Assembly (NCBI GenBank): GCA_028455995.1
Contig: JABELC010000004.1
Span: forward strand, 3,160,501-3,224,500
Source of the DNA: Scleromitrula shiraiana
Taxonomy: Eukaryota > Ascomycota > Leotiomycetes > Helotiales > Sclerotiniaceae
Direction: 5' to 3'
DNA: 64,000 bases
In this document: positions 1 to 12,231 of the stretch, in pieces
How positions within the stretch are numbered: position 1 is the first letter of the stretch
Layout of the letters: each line of letters begins with the position of its first letter
Position numbers and translations under genes: made by a program
Notes under the pieces: model-generated
The model's input: only the letters and a program-made list of their open reading frames with translations
Told to the model about the DNA's origin: nothing
Databases searched by the model: none

Positions 1-1313
1 GTTGAGGTCCGTGAAGCAGGAGAAAACAATCGGTCTCTTGCTTATGGTATCGCAAGCCCGCCGAGATTGATTTTCGGAGTAATAAAAACTGTGCGCGCAA
101 TTATCTTTGACTCTGTTGAAGCAAAGATGATAATTCTCACTAAAACAAAGGTGTCAATTCCTGTTGAAGATTGCGACTAATTCTGCGCAGCTAAGAGAGT
201 GTCGAGAATGAAAAAAGGAGCACTTTCTTAGCTGCACTTTCTTAGCTTCACTTATGACATTGATAACATTGACAACATTCTTGCGTTTCGAAACTTGGTA
301 GTTAAAATTGAAGCTGTGCATAACTTCCGAGGAAAACTCGGTAGTGGGGGATGGACTAGACAATCAATTGAGAAGAGAGAATAACTTCTCAATTAACTTG
401 ACTTGCTGTTGTATATTCATTGCATTCATTATATGTATTCTAAAACAAACAATATCTCGCAGCGAGTATGCTTTGAGTGACGGGTTGGCGAGTTCATAAA
501 ACCTGGTTTGCTAAATAGACAGAGAAAATCTGCCTCAGTTCAACGTCTTCATCTAGCTTATACAGTTCCTAAATATTAGGCGATGCATCGAGACAGGATC
601 AGGAAAGTTCAACAATCATCTAGACGCAGTGTATGAGAATCAATGAGGTTGATATAAACATTTACTCGAAGCTTCTTCGATATCAAGTCTCCTTTAAGAT
701 AGGCGAATCTGCCATACTCTGGCCGAGAAATGTTGAAATTCAATATACCTACGTCAATAAATCTTGCACCATAACTCTGTTTTTGTGATAATGTACTCCC
801 GGTGTGAGTGAATTCGAACACCGAGTCCAAATGGAATCTAGGCTGAAAATGTAAATGAGTCTAAAATTGGGGGATTGCTATGCAAGGCTGAAAGGGAATT
901 CGAAATTTGGACATAATCTCCATAAATCCATATACAGTGTTCTGTCAGAACGAGACCTCGTTTGTAATCACTAGATAGACAAAGATCAGCAGGTTTTCAA
1001 CGTGGTGAATGTATAAAAAGTATTGAAGGGTGAGCAATTAGCCGGTATTCTCCAAAAGTCAATGATTGACTGAAGAAAGAGATGAAGTCGAATGCATAGT
1101 TTGACCGAGACAGTGAATTTCATCTGAAGTCACAAGATAATGAAACGGCTAGTCTTCACGGTAATTGTAGATTATTTGGACTAAAGCAAAGAAAAGAAAT
1201 TAACAAGTTAACTTATAAATGAACTTCGCATTATTTATCTTTCTCTTCAGACCTGGGTCCTCCGACTCAAAAAATGCCTTTTTGGTAAGAACCAATGAAT
1301 TTACCTAGGGAGA
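1..1313. other. Intergenic, no gene recognised
   Basis: Only short open frames occur here, without recognisable domains, splice continuity or biased composition. The 3' part presumably contains the promoter and 5' leader of the amidoligase gene that follows. I see no tRNA, repeat or mobile element. Confidence 0.5.
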
Positions 1314-2787
1314 ATGGACAGAATAATGTCAGAAAGTCCAAGTACGCCTATCTCAGGCAAATGTATTATTGAGCCAGACATAGGAGGATTTAATGATATA
1401 GACCAAACTATGGTAAGTTATACTAAAATCGTCGAGTCCAAACAGTACCACTCACATGATTAAGGGACGCGACAATGGAAAGTCTAAACCTGAATGTCTT
1501 CAACTTAAAAAAACACAATTAAGAACCAACTATCCAGAACCAGGATCAACAGGGAAATTTCCTCGCTTCACTTTTGGAGTTGAGATTGAAATTGCGATTG
1601 CTAGTCTTCGGGACATATGTGCAGATCCCGAACCGAAGAATACTCGAATTGTCTACGGTCTTACTCGACCACTTGATTCGCAACCCCTAGAGTATGATCC
1701 ACGACCAGGAGACTTCGGAGACAATTCTGTTGAAGAACAAGAATATCGAAACAAAGGTCTAGCTTTCTTGTACGAGCATATGACAGCTCTGTTCAAAGAT
1801 GCAGGATTAAGAGTTGCGCATGAGAATCAACCTGCTCCGATCCATGGATATCATAGACATGGAGATTGGATTACCAACCGCTGGATTATCGGAACGGATT
1901 CAACTATCAATGGTATGGATGAGTCTGTCTATGATTACCACAAGATAGAGATCAAATCGCCCGTGTTTTACTATAGTCAGCCGGCTTTGGAAGAGGTTTA
2001 CAAAGTATGTGAATTGGTATCTAGTACATACAAGATTGCAATTAATGAATCGATGGGGTTGCATATCCATGTTGGGAATGGAGTCCTTGGTTTTGATGGT
2101 CAGACTTTACGTAATCTCTTTGGCATCTTATGGACGACTGATAAATGGCTGGAGACTATTCATCCTCTTCATCGGACCCAAGGAAATGAATACTGTGAAG
2201 GTTTTCGCATCTGCTCGTTATTCCCTTTCATGTTTAAGTTCTCGAATCATTTGGAGTCCAGGGCTCTCGAATATATTCTAGGGGATAGTATGCCAACCGA
2301 CGTCAGAAGAATACTCGAGTTGGTGAGGAAACATTGTGGAGGATACAATTTCATCAACCTTGTATCGGAGTTCAACACAGGTAACTTCAAGCGAACAATC
2401 GAATTTCGTCAACATGAAGGAACTATCGATCCAGCAACAGTAACGCAATGGGCGAATCTATGCGTCGGACTACTGAAAATTGCAACCAGAACAGAACCAA
2501 ATGAGCTCGATCCGCGCCTAAGAAGTCTTGTCCTCAAAGAAAACAGAAATCTTCACGTTGCCGAAGTATTGGCTGAGCTTGGGTTAGCAGAATCGGCAAT
2601 ATATTATAGGCGTAAAGTTCCATCTGTTGTACCGAAATCAACGATGGAGAACTTTTGTCCAAACGTCAAACAATGGATGGGCAGATGGGCTGGAAAGACG
2701 AAAGCATGTACGAAGAGTATTTCCTGGAAATCGAAGAAATCGAAACTGCATCAGGGAGAGTTGAGACAATCGCCATTTGTGTTTTGA
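1314..2787 (+). CDS. Putative amidoligase (Amidoligase_2 family)
   Basis: The predicted protein is 473 aa in two exons (1314..1412 and 1465..2787). The 52-nt intron has a GTAAGT donor, a CTCAC-like branch site and an AAG acceptor, and phase 0 is kept. The start is the first ATG after an in-frame TGA at 1296. Visible motifs fit the amidoligase (carboxylate-amine ligase, glutamine-synthetase-like) fold: FGVEIEIA at the start of the domain, then GTDSTI, HKIEIKSPVF, MGLHIHVGNG and a late TIEFRQHEGTIDP. The acidic and His-bearing motifs are expected to bind ATP and metal. In bacteria, relatives form amide bonds in peptide tags or cell-wall-like polymers; the fungal substrate is unknown to me. The last 50 residues are basic, with no domain recognised. 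It could also start at the internal ATG 1456, giving 443 aa. Family assignment is fairly firm; function is inferred. Confidence 0.8.
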
Positions 2788-3572
2788 TCTGTATGTTCTT
2801 TTGGCATTGGCGTATTTGGATAATATTGGAATAGTTAAGATGAAGGGATTTCGATGTGTAATAAAACTTGCATGTGAGCGAAGCAGATAGTGTTTTGGAA
2901 AGATTCTCCTTGCTAGTGATGAAGATTATAAATCGGAGAAGTAGGTGTCAGAGCATTGTGTAGCAACAGATATGTGCCAATCTCTTGGATCAGTTTATTT
3001 AGCAAGGACAGGAGGACCGAAGATATTGGGTGGAAATTTCGTATAATTGGCGTTTTGATAATTTTCAGGATACCCCCAAATTGGTTGGGATTTTAGGAGA
3101 GTAGATAGTAGAATGGATTACTTGAGTAGATGTGGGAGATTCAAACCGAAGTCTTGCTTTGCGAAAGCAGGTGATATCTAACTTCATGTATCAGAAATAA
3201 ACAAAATTTACTCGCTTGTACACTAGTTTCAGTGGTTTTTCTTGAAGAATGAGAATCTGTATGCAAAGATAAAAACAGGTATAAATATTTCATAAAACAC
3301 AAAAACTCATAATCCATACAAAGACCTCCTGGAAACGCCAATAGTGATGCATTGACCGACCGGTTTATGTAGTCCAAACCTTTATAGAAAAAACCCCCCA
3401 AAATGATCATTGAGATCATTAATTATTGATCTCTTCCAAGCAAAGGAACAGAGCCAACCTTATATCTAATCCAACAAAACCCATTTTATACTCCAGTTAA
3501 TACTCCCTTCCCTTCGTCCCTCCTTTCGTCCATGCATTGGCGACCAATACCCAAAACTCCAATGGAAGCAAA
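2788..3572. other. Intergenic between convergent genes
   Basis: This is the 3' space shared by the amidoligase (+) and the haspin-like kinase (-). It holds only short frames with no recognisable product. Both 3' UTRs must lie here. I see no repeat or RNA gene. Confidence 0.5.
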
Positions 3573-5227
3573 CTACATCAAATCCTCCTCCACCACCCAC
3601 CCCTTGGCAAACGCATAATCCAAAACTCCTCCGGCACTCTCCATATCTCCATCCTCACCTGGATCTAATCTCGCTCTTAACTCCTCCACATCCGTGCACC
3701 ACTTCTTTTTATTCTTCCCTTTATAAATCTTCGTCAAATACTCGAGAAGAAAGTAAAGCCAGAGAGCATTACTATATGGTGTATAATCCCCCCATGATTT
3801 ATCGCGTTTGTCGGCGGCCTTTAATTTACGCGTCCATTTGTTGATAGATGCTGACGAGGATTTTTGATTGGATGCAGAGGAAGGGAGTTTGACAGAGCCG
3901 AATATCCAGGATCGCATGCGACGATAATTATCAAATTGAAGTGAGGCGATGTGATTCGAAGAATAGCCTTGGAATACTCCGATATCAGATTCGAGATCAT
4001 AGTAGACGACAGAAGAGGATGGGGCGGGGAGTGTGGCACGAGAGAGTCCGTAATCGAGGATCGTTATTTCTAGGTGAGTTCCAGCAGGGGATTGGTTAAA
4101 TTTTCGTGTTGGGTGTGGTTTAGTATGTTGATTGGCAGAAGATGGATCGGGTGTGTGTTGCAATATACACACGTTATTTTCGTGAAGGTCTCGATGCTGA
4201 GTAATATGTTAATAAATGAACTTAGTTTGGAAGAAGATAGGGAAGGAAATGGACAACATACTTCAAATTCGTATTCGAATTCCGCTCTAGAAAGAGCGAT
4301 TACAATACCGAGAAAAATGTCCCACATTTGATGTATATTAGTGATTTTGAATTTCTCTAGGACAGAACCAGCATCTCCCAATTCAATTGCCAAGAAAACA
4401 GCTTCATCTGGAACGTCATTTGGATGAGGGAAGTATGATTCTTCAGCTTCGGCAATATGATCTTCATAAGCTTTCACAAATGCTGCGGGAAGTTTCCCTT
4501 CTACTATATGTGCATCCTTGAACTTGACAAATCCAGGGATCTCCGTAAGTGCGTTCATCAAACGCATCTCTGATACAACAGTTTCCACCTTGATCGCGGT
4601 ATCCGATTTTCGAGAAGCTGGGTCTGTAGGTACTTTCAAACGAAGTAATTTGAGAATCGAGGATCCAAGTGGGTTGGTGACTCGAAATACTTCAGCGTAG
4701 GAAGCTTCGGCTATCTTTTGAAGTGAATGATCAGGAGCAAGGATTGTGGACCAGGTTTTACTGGTTAGAGGAACTCCGCGATCAATAGAATATGCATCTA
4801 TGAGTGGTGAGAGAGCTTTAGCAAGCGGCGCAGAGAGTTCTGGTACTGATTCCGGAAAGAATTCAGGTGTGGGCGTTGGTATAAGAGGAGAAGCGGGTGG
4901 GCTCGCTTCTGATTCAACCTCAGGGGCAGGAGTGCATGGGCCAGGTGACTCAACCTCAACGGGACCAGCAATTTTTGATGGTTTATCGTCTTCTAGCGTA
5001 GTCCTTTCTAAGAGGTTCGTTATCTCAGCTAGGGCAGGCCGTGGTGATTCATGTATCGATGACGTAGATGTTTGAGGAATGGAGATAGAAGGTAAAATTG
5101 CTGTCTTTATAATATTTGTTGTATCTTTGGTTGTAGATACAGAGGAAGCATCAAGCGCTGCAGAGCCAAATATGGCCGATGTAGCTGCACTTGCGTTAGA
5201 GCGCTTCTTCCCATATTTTCGTGTCAT
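3573..5227 (-). CDS. Haspin-like serine/threonine kinase
   Basis: The predicted protein is 529 aa in two exons (4262..5227 and 3573..4196). The intron has a GTATGT donor and a CTCAG acceptor; it splits the residue before the catalytic loop, and splicing restores HRDLHENN. Haspin kinases phosphorylate histone H3 Thr3 on mitotic chromatin. Residues 1-140 are Ser/Pro/Glu-rich and disordered-looking, beginning with a basic KYGKKR patch like the short conserved motif of other haspins. The kinase domain starts with KIAEASYAEVF (glycine-loop equivalent) and SILKLL (Lys). It continues with a long insert ending AIELGDAGS and HQMWDIF, then HRDLHENN and ILDYGLSR, where ordinary kinases have DFG. DYG instead of DFG and the N-terminal layout point to haspin and not a generic kinase. 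The gene is divergent from the CCDC47-like gene across about 700 bp. Confidence 0.85.
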
Positions 5228-5934
5228 TGTATCACTGTTAATGTTAGCAAATTGTATTAGTAGCTAAATCCACTTGAGTTAGTTGAACTCTTGGGATACC
5301 AAAATTTGAACCTGATTTTCTTGGGTATCTAATTAATCATTGTGCAATGGTAAGATCAAGAAATTAAAGACCACAAAAATAAAAACATCAGTTCTATGAG
5401 GCAGTGAATTGTAATTGACACAGAGCTATCTGTACAAAACTTGTGAAGGCTCCAACAATCACTCGAAACTTTCAGAGGGATGATTGTTTTGATACCAAAA
5501 AAGTATCAACAAGATGGAGAAAATATTTGTAGGAGAGTATAGAACGCACCAAACACCTCCTGGCGGCTCTTCGTCAGACAATTTATATAGATATAAGTCA
5601 GATATATTTCAAATCTTCACCAGCATTCAAAGATATCATACTCATCTACTATAGCTTGCAACTGCACAAACCTTTGAGATTTGGAGTTGCCATATTCGCA
5701 TGACGGATGAACTCCGGAGGTGTGTTGTCTAGGGGATGGGGGCGGTGGAGCTCAGAATCATGAAAAGTTCTGGAAAAGTTGGGGTTAACCCAGAATGAGT
5801 TAGTACCCAATTGTGCCACTCGATCAAGTCTAGTGTCTAGTGCTCAATTCAAGCACTCAACAGCTCCCACTTTTTGAAAGCTCCAGGCCAGGTCATCATC
5901 ATTTTTATAATTTCAATTGTACCACAAGAGAAAG
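5228..5934. promoter_or_regulatory. Divergent intergenic promoter region
   Basis: This 0.7-kb space lies between the start codons of the haspin-like gene (-) and the CCDC47-like gene (+), so it should hold both promoters. No factor site could be assigned with confidence, and no other gene is visible. Confidence 0.45.
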
Positions 5935-7426
5935 ATGGCTTCCATATTGAACGATTTATTTGGAGCTTCTAAGCCTTCCGCGGCTCCTGCGCAAGCTGGT
6001 GATTCTGGTATACATACATCCGTGTCCATATATGATATTATTGGTATTTCCTCTAATACTAACTTGTCGTCTGAATAGACTTTGCCGATTTCGCTGGAGC
6101 CCCAGATCCTGCTCCAGCTTCTTTCTCCGCAATTCCTTCGGCAGCAGATTATACAGGCTTAACAGCTACTCCAACTCCTGGCCCAGCAGTCCCATATACA
6201 AAATGGTATAATATTCATGAACGACATTCCATAAACGAATTCAAGCAAGAGGGTATCATATTAGGATTAATTTTTGTCGTTGTCGCCATTCATTTGTATG
6301 GAACAAGCACAAACCGAAAGATTGCCAAGAAATGGATTGATGCGCATGCGCCGGCTCTAACTAAGGAATTCGCATTAGTTGGGTTCGGTGGACGTAAAGC
6401 CCCAATCGCCGAAGAAGTAGAAAGTGAAGGATTGGCAAAGTCATTGGCTGCCAGTCAACTCGAATTACCCGAAGATTTATTGAAGGAGAAATCACCTCAA
6501 GAGTTCTCATCTTATGCGTCTGGTCGCCAAAATGTCGCATTCCTTGATATTAACATTAAGCTTTTGAAGCGCTATAGTCCATTGACCCTCTTTGCTGAAT
6601 ATGGATTCAGTCTCTTCTTCGATAGTGTTCAAGCACCCGTTGAACGTATGGAAGCCATTCTCTATCCATTTGATGGAAGAGAAAACTTGACTGTTCCCGG
6701 TCAAGCACCAGGTGCTCATGAATTGCGCAAGGATACCAAGAGTGCCTACGATAACTTTGTCTGGGCAATTGTAAACAAGGACGGCATGAAGCAACTTCGA
6801 GATGATAGATATGACGTCTCTATTACTAGCACGAAGGATCACCCTAAACTTCCAACCTGGGCTACCGTCATGAGTGAAAGTGCTGAAGTTACAGACTTCA
6901 TGCTTACTCCTGAGCTTATCGCAGCCGTTGAAAAGGCCGGCGATCTCCTTGAGCATCTCATCGTCACCGATCAACCCATTGATCGACCATTGAAGTAAGC
7001 TCCGCTCCTTCCACTAAATCCATAGATACCCTTATACTCACATCATTTTCTAGGCTCGACGACACTCTTCCCAGAAAACGCATCCACCTATCCATGAAAC
7101 TGCCTTCCACAGGCGACTACACATCCGTCCTCCCCCTCTTCGAATACTTCCTCCGCATAACCGACCACCTCGTAGCCGGTGCCCATTTCCGCGCCGAAGT
7201 TCTCCGCAAAGTCCGAATGACGCGTGAAGATACAATTAAGCGACTTCAAAAGGCGGACGAGGATGAGAAGGCCGAGGAGAGAGCTTTGGAGCGCGAGAAG
7301 GCGAAGAAGTTAAAGAGAGATTTGGAATTGAAGGGTTTGGATGCTAAGGCCCAGAAGAAATATCTGGAGAAGGAAAAGGAGAAGGAGATTAGGAAGGCGC
7401 AGAAGAAACAGACCCAGAGGGGATAG
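5935..7426 (+). CDS. CCDC47-like ER membrane protein (DUF1682)
   Basis: The predicted protein is 453 aa in three exons (5935..6007, 6079..6994, 7054..7426); introns of 71 and 59 nt keep phase. CCDC47 is a subunit of the ER PAT/multipass translocon machinery that helps insert multi-span membrane proteins. After an Ala/Pro-rich N-terminus comes KWYNIHERHSINEFKQEG, directly followed by one hydrophobic span (IILGLIFVVVAIHLYG). This is the typical layout of the family: one N-terminal membrane segment and a large cytosolic domain. The C-terminal 70 residues are a highly charged Lys/Glu/Arg helix, probably coiled coil, ending in a basic tail as in CCDC47. Residues such as YASGRQNVAFLDINIKLLKRYSPL belong to the conserved core. 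Family assignment is confident; the role in this fungus is inferred. Confidence 0.85.
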
Positions 7427-8097
7427 ATGGTGGATGAAAGCGTTACGTATATTATATCGTATCATGTGAATGTTAATGTATGCAGGCGGGCGTGCGGACA
7501 GGGCAAAGGGAGGTTCTGGTAAAATAAAAGTATACACGAATACATGGATGGTGGGTCGGGGGATTATGTATGTACTATGTATGTATGTATGTGGCAGGCT
7601 TATGGCTGTATAATATTACATTGTATGTTTATGAATATGAAATCTACATTTACTACTTAAACTTGAAAATTTTTTGGACTTGGTGATTGGGATAAACCTA
7701 ATAATGACCTGACGTGTTGTTTGTCATATGATACTAGTTACCCAATATGCTCTTGTCTGGTTTATTGCGTCGGTTTCAGATGTGCTATATTTCTACCGGA
7801 AGGAAGAATGAGAAAATGCAGGAATGGGACAGACCAGAGGGAATCTTTGAATCCCACATACACATACACTGCAATATTAAAAGCGAGATCGGGCTAGTAG
7901 ATACTCAAGGGAGATAGTTCATCGTATAGATGAAACAGGTAGTAAGTATTTCACTCCACTCTAACCAATGCATAAAGCATACAAAAAAACCACATCAAAC
8001 TCCCACCAAACACCCCGCCAGATACAACCACCCTTCACCCTATATATAAGCAAACCATGCATCATCAATGAAAATCCCCTCCTCCTCCTCTTACACC
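7427..8097. other. Intergenic between convergent genes
   Basis: This is the 3' space of the CCDC47-like gene (+) and the GH47 mannosidase (-). It has a short TATG-repeat patch near 7566-7592 and otherwise unremarkable AT-rich sequence. No gene is seen. Confidence 0.5.
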
Positions 8098-9968
8098 TCA
8101 CCTAGGCCTCCTAAGCGGATGCGCCTCCGTATTCAACACCCACTCATCCAAACTCACAACCCCCCACTCCTCAAAACACAAATAAAAATACTTCAGCGTC
8201 TCCGCTAACCAAAAACTCTCCATACTATCCAACTTCTCCACCTGCTCCCCCGGCATCGTGATATCCATTATCGCCGCCGCTGCAATTTCTGTCCTCGACA
8301 CCTTTTCAACAGCTTGGAACATTCGCCAGGCTGCGTCGGCGTATTTTTGGTTTCCTGTGATCCGGTAGAGGATGAATACTGATTCGATAGCTTCGGGCCG
8401 GAGAATATATCTGCGATCATCGATCGTCGTGAAGCCGGGCGAAAGCCGTCGATCATGAATAATAGTCTCCAAACGGGCGTTCGATTCCTCGGTTGTGGTA
8501 GTTGGGCCATGCGGATACGTCGCCGCGAGCGCATCGAGCCACTTCTGTTTCGTCCAGCTGCAATCGTGATCGTGAGGACAGGGAACCACGAAGAAAATCT
8601 CAGGGGCAATACCGTTGGGGGAATTGTCGTACGCCCATATACAGCCGTTTGTTAGTTCTTCGGCGAGAGAGAGTTCGTCGGGGCGGGCGAAGATGCGCGA
8701 GGCGATTCCTACCATGCCGCCGGTGAAACAGGTGAGGTGTTGACCGCGGGGGTTGAGTTCCGCGTTGCGGTTTTCGGGGGGACCGCGAACGCGGACGTCG
8801 CCTGAGACTTTTATTTTTTCGTTTTTGGGATTGAGGATAGAGAAGAACATTTTTTCTTTGGCGACTGTTATGAAGTTTTCGTACATCGTTTTGGGTTGGT
8901 CGAGAGTCCCGCCGAGAATCATGTATTGTTTGGGGAGATATTCATAGGCTGAATCAGACATTCCTCCCATTGTGAAGAGGCTATCTTCGTCGAATTGAAG
9001 TGATTGAATATTAATGCTAACGGGCCATAATCCGGGGTATTTGGTGGAATTTTGACTCTTCTCGAATTCGTCGGCTATACGTTGCACTGCATCGTAATAT
9101 TTTGGATCTCCAGTAAGTTGACTAAGTCGAGTAAACTCCAGACTTAGAGAAGCTGGTTCGGAAACCAAAGCTCTTTTTGGTGCTTCTTGCGCACTTCCTT
9201 GAACATATCTATAGAAATTGACGTTAGTATATTACACACACCCGTGACTGGAAAGCTAACTTACTTTTTCCAATCCCATCTCGGAACTGGCATTCTATTA
9301 GGGGTATCAAAACAACTCATCAATAACTCCGCTACCTCTACAGCTTTTAACAATAATCCGGGATATTGCCCACCACTAATATCATAAGCCGCCAAAAAGC
9401 CCCCCATATATCTAATAGTCGTCTCAAAAACATTAACATCCTTCTCTTCCGTCGTCGAAAAATCAATTTCCTCAATAGCTCGCACGGCAGTCTCGAAATC
9501 CTCTTTCAATCCCATAATCCACAACGCATCCAAAGAATCCACCAACGTAGCAGCCCACCCCCCAAAAGTATCCCTCCAAGATCCAGAAATCGGAGTCACC
9601 TCATCCCTCAACCAAGCATTCGCCTTATACCCCTCCCAACTATGCGTAAAACTCTCCTTCACGGCCGCCAATCTCCTCAGTCTCTCTTGTTTCTGCGCTG
9701 CGTCTTCTTTCGGCGGCGCGGCTTGTATTTTGGGGATCTTTTGAGGTTTGGCAGTAGGTAGTGATACGTAGGAAGAAACTGGATATCGATCTGGTAGTTT
9801 CGACCAATGGACTTTTCCATCTGCGGGGTGGGGTTTCGTTAGAGAGGGCATGTATGATGAGTATTTAGGGCTCCATTTCGGTTGTCGAGAATTGAGGTAA
9901 TGGAGGCTGAAGATCATGAACACGGCAGCTATGATGGCTACTCGCCATCTTTTCACCAGGGATGGCAT
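8098..9968 (-). CDS. GH47 class I alpha-1,2-mannosidase
   Basis: The predicted protein is 604 aa in two exons (9265..9968 and 8098..9208). The 56-nt intron has a GTAAGT donor and TATAG acceptor; splicing gives WDWKKYVQGSAQEAPKRA without a break. It trims alpha-1,2-linked mannose from N-glycans in the ER/Golgi lumen. A short basic cytosolic tail (MPSLVKRWR) is followed by a hydrophobic segment at residues 10-24, a type II signal anchor. A Pro-rich stem precedes the (alpha/alpha)7-barrel. Conserved family motifs are SGSWRDTFGGWAATLVDSLD, IRYMGGFLAAYD, HLTCFTGGMVGIASR, RPEAIESVFILYRITG, DSMESFWLAETLKYFYL and the C-terminal VLNTEAHPL. The Arg-Pro-Glu and Glu-Ser-Phe acidic residues correspond to the catalytic set. 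The protein is complete and of usual length. Fungal genomes hold several paralogues, so the exact subclass is not assigned. Confidence 0.92.
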
Positions 9969-11203
9969 ATCTGTTGATTTTGGTCTGCGCTGCTGGCAGA
10001 TATATAATGAACAGGGGAAGCGAAGAAGGAAAGGTAGGATGAGAGATTATATGTCAATTCAACACATAACTCGAATGACGAAGTCGATAGCTAGCTACAA
10101 TGGTAGGTAGCTTTGTCCCTCCCTCATTTATGTTTGAAACCTCCAAGCAAGCAAGGAAGTTAGAAAGCAACGAAAAGCTCCATATATGGAAGATACAATC
10201 AGTACTCCAATCACGTAGAGAACAGCAACAATGATAATCCCAAATTAAGAAGAAAGACAGAAGGAAGAGTGTATCCAAAGAGGACACATTCAATCGAGGG
10301 AGCATACAAATACAAAAGGAAGCCTCGGAATGTGAGTGTCATTTTTCCTCTTTGAATGCAACAATTCCCCGAAAGAAAAGGTTGAACCCTGTTATAAAGC
10401 CTGTAATGTAAGGGATCTTCCACTAAAACCAAGTTTTTTTCTTGGGGCTTGCAGGGCTGATTAACAAGTTGAAATTTGCTATGAGAGAGAATTATATGGG
10501 GTTCGCGTCTTACTTCTCTGTTATAAGCTAGATAGGTTGGTTGTTCTTACCAGTTTCCTAAAAAGAAGCATAAAATAGTTGTCGTATCGAGGAACTTAAA
10601 CTGGACTTGATAAAGTAATATTTATGCTGTACTTCCATCCTCTCGTATCCTTCTATTCTAAGATATCAATCTTGCATACTGCGACCCCGGAGCCTGGAGC
10701 CCGGTATCTCGAACTCGACACTGTTTGCACAGATTGTGACAGAACAGAATCTCTAGTCCCACCTTTACTGCCATAACTTCATATTCATCTTGATTAAGTC
10801 CCCTGAAGGTCATTACCATCGTCACAGAAGTATTAGAGAGGACTCAGGGGTTCAGATAAAGTCGAGCAAGAAGTTGGGTAAGCACATGATAAATTTACTT
10901 TACTTCATATCTCAAATATACGGTGGGGATTAGGATGAATTGCTGTCAGAGCTAAAATGGCGGAGGGAGAATGCTTCCGCCATTTGATGTAAAAGTTTTT
11001 GTTTGTGGTGTGGTAATGGATGATCATTGATCATAAAAGTGACTAAAAACTACATTCGCTTTCCCAATCTACGTATTCATCAACCAGTGCAGTTATACTT
11101 CCACCGAATCCTGGTTGTCCAAAAGACCCCACGGTGTATAACCTAGCATCCTCGTCCCCCCAGTAAAAGAACACGCACGCCCAGAGTATAAACAACAATC
11201 AAA
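9969..11203. other. Intergenic between mannosidase and calmodulin
   Basis: This 1.2-kb stretch contains the promoter of the mannosidase and the 3' UTR of calmodulin, both on the minus strand. Short frames here have no recognisable product. One notable inverted repeat at 10955-10985 is listed separately. Confidence 0.45.
10955..10985. repeat. 10-bp inverted repeat (hairpin)
   Basis: AAATGGCGGA at 10955-10964 is exactly complementary to TCCGCCATTT at 10976-10985, with an 11-nt loop. It lies about 220 bp beyond the calmodulin stop codon. It may be a 3' UTR hairpin or a protein-binding site; the function is unknown. Confidence 0.6.
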
Positions 11204-12231
11204 CTACTTCTGCATCATAAGTTGAACGAACTCGTTGTCTATAGATGAAGTCAGTAAGTGTAAAAAGAAGGGTGATAGAATGATAAGGTAAATCCATACA
11301 GTCAATTCTTCCATCACCATCTTGATCAGCCTCTCTGATCATCTCGTCAACCTCATCGTCTGTCAACTTCTCACCAATAGATGTCATGACATGGCGGAGT
11401 TCGGCTGCGGAAATGAAACCGTTGTTATCACGATCGAACACCTATGCGTCCAAAATATTAGCTCTTATACTTAATGTTATTCTGTATAAGAAGTCTAACC
11501 TTGAAGGCTTCTCTAATCTCCTCCTCGGAATCGGTATCCTTCATCTTTCTTGCCATCATAGTAAGGAATTCTAATCTCGTCAGCCTTATTCTATCAACAG
11601 TTGTAAAGCTGTACCGTACCTGGGAAATCGATGGTGCCGTTGTTGTCAGCATCAACCTCGTTGATCATATCTTGAAGTTCAGATTCAGAAGGGTTTTGTC
11701 CGAGGGATCGCATAACGGTTCCCAACTCCTTGCTAGTGATTTGTCCTATAAAAACCATATCAGCCTAGTTCCAACATTGCAAAAATAGGCTGGTTCGTTG
11801 TGGTGGTTGTCGTCGTCGTCGTCGTCGGTATCCAAGATCAGAATAGGGGCTGGTTTCGAAGACGTTCGCGAAGTTTAACATAATATGTAATCTGCAATGT
11901 CGCAGCAATGGATCTGGGATACTAACCATCGCCATTTTTGTCCTGTGTAATCACAAATTATTAACTTCCGAATCTTCATGAATCCCATGTGCCAAGTTTT
12001 CATAGGGCTGAGAGCTATAAAGATATGAATATCAAACTTACGAAGAGAGAGAAAGCTTCCTTGAACTCAGAGACTTGCTCTTCGGTAAGAGAGTCGGCCT
12101 ATATATATGCGCGTTAGTCCTCAGTTCTCATACTTTCATGCGCTCTTATATTCCAAACATAGCTGATGAAGCTGATCGCGGGGTTATAGAGCCTCAACAA
12201 CCCAAAGGACCTTCTAAGGGGTACAAACCAT
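11204..12231 (-). CDS. Calmodulin
   Basis: The predicted protein is 149 aa, the exact usual length. It is spliced from seven exons: 12229..12231, 12042..12098, 11927..11942, 11620..11745, 11500..11570, 11300..11441 and 11204..11238. The first exon is only the ATG codon and the third is 16 nt; all phases agree. Calmodulin is the calcium sensor that activates calcineurin, CaM kinases and other targets. Four EF-hand loops are visible, starting [27 protein letters not shown] and DQDGDGRID. The sequence ends with the canonical FVQLMMQK. Relative to the fungal consensus as I know it, loop 1 has Asn at position 3 (DKN) and Ser in SKEL, both conservative. The intron between exons 3 and 4 (181 nt) contains a GTC-repeat. 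The donor after AFK is the weak GTTAGA. It is divergent from the TLG2-like gene. Confidence 0.97.
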
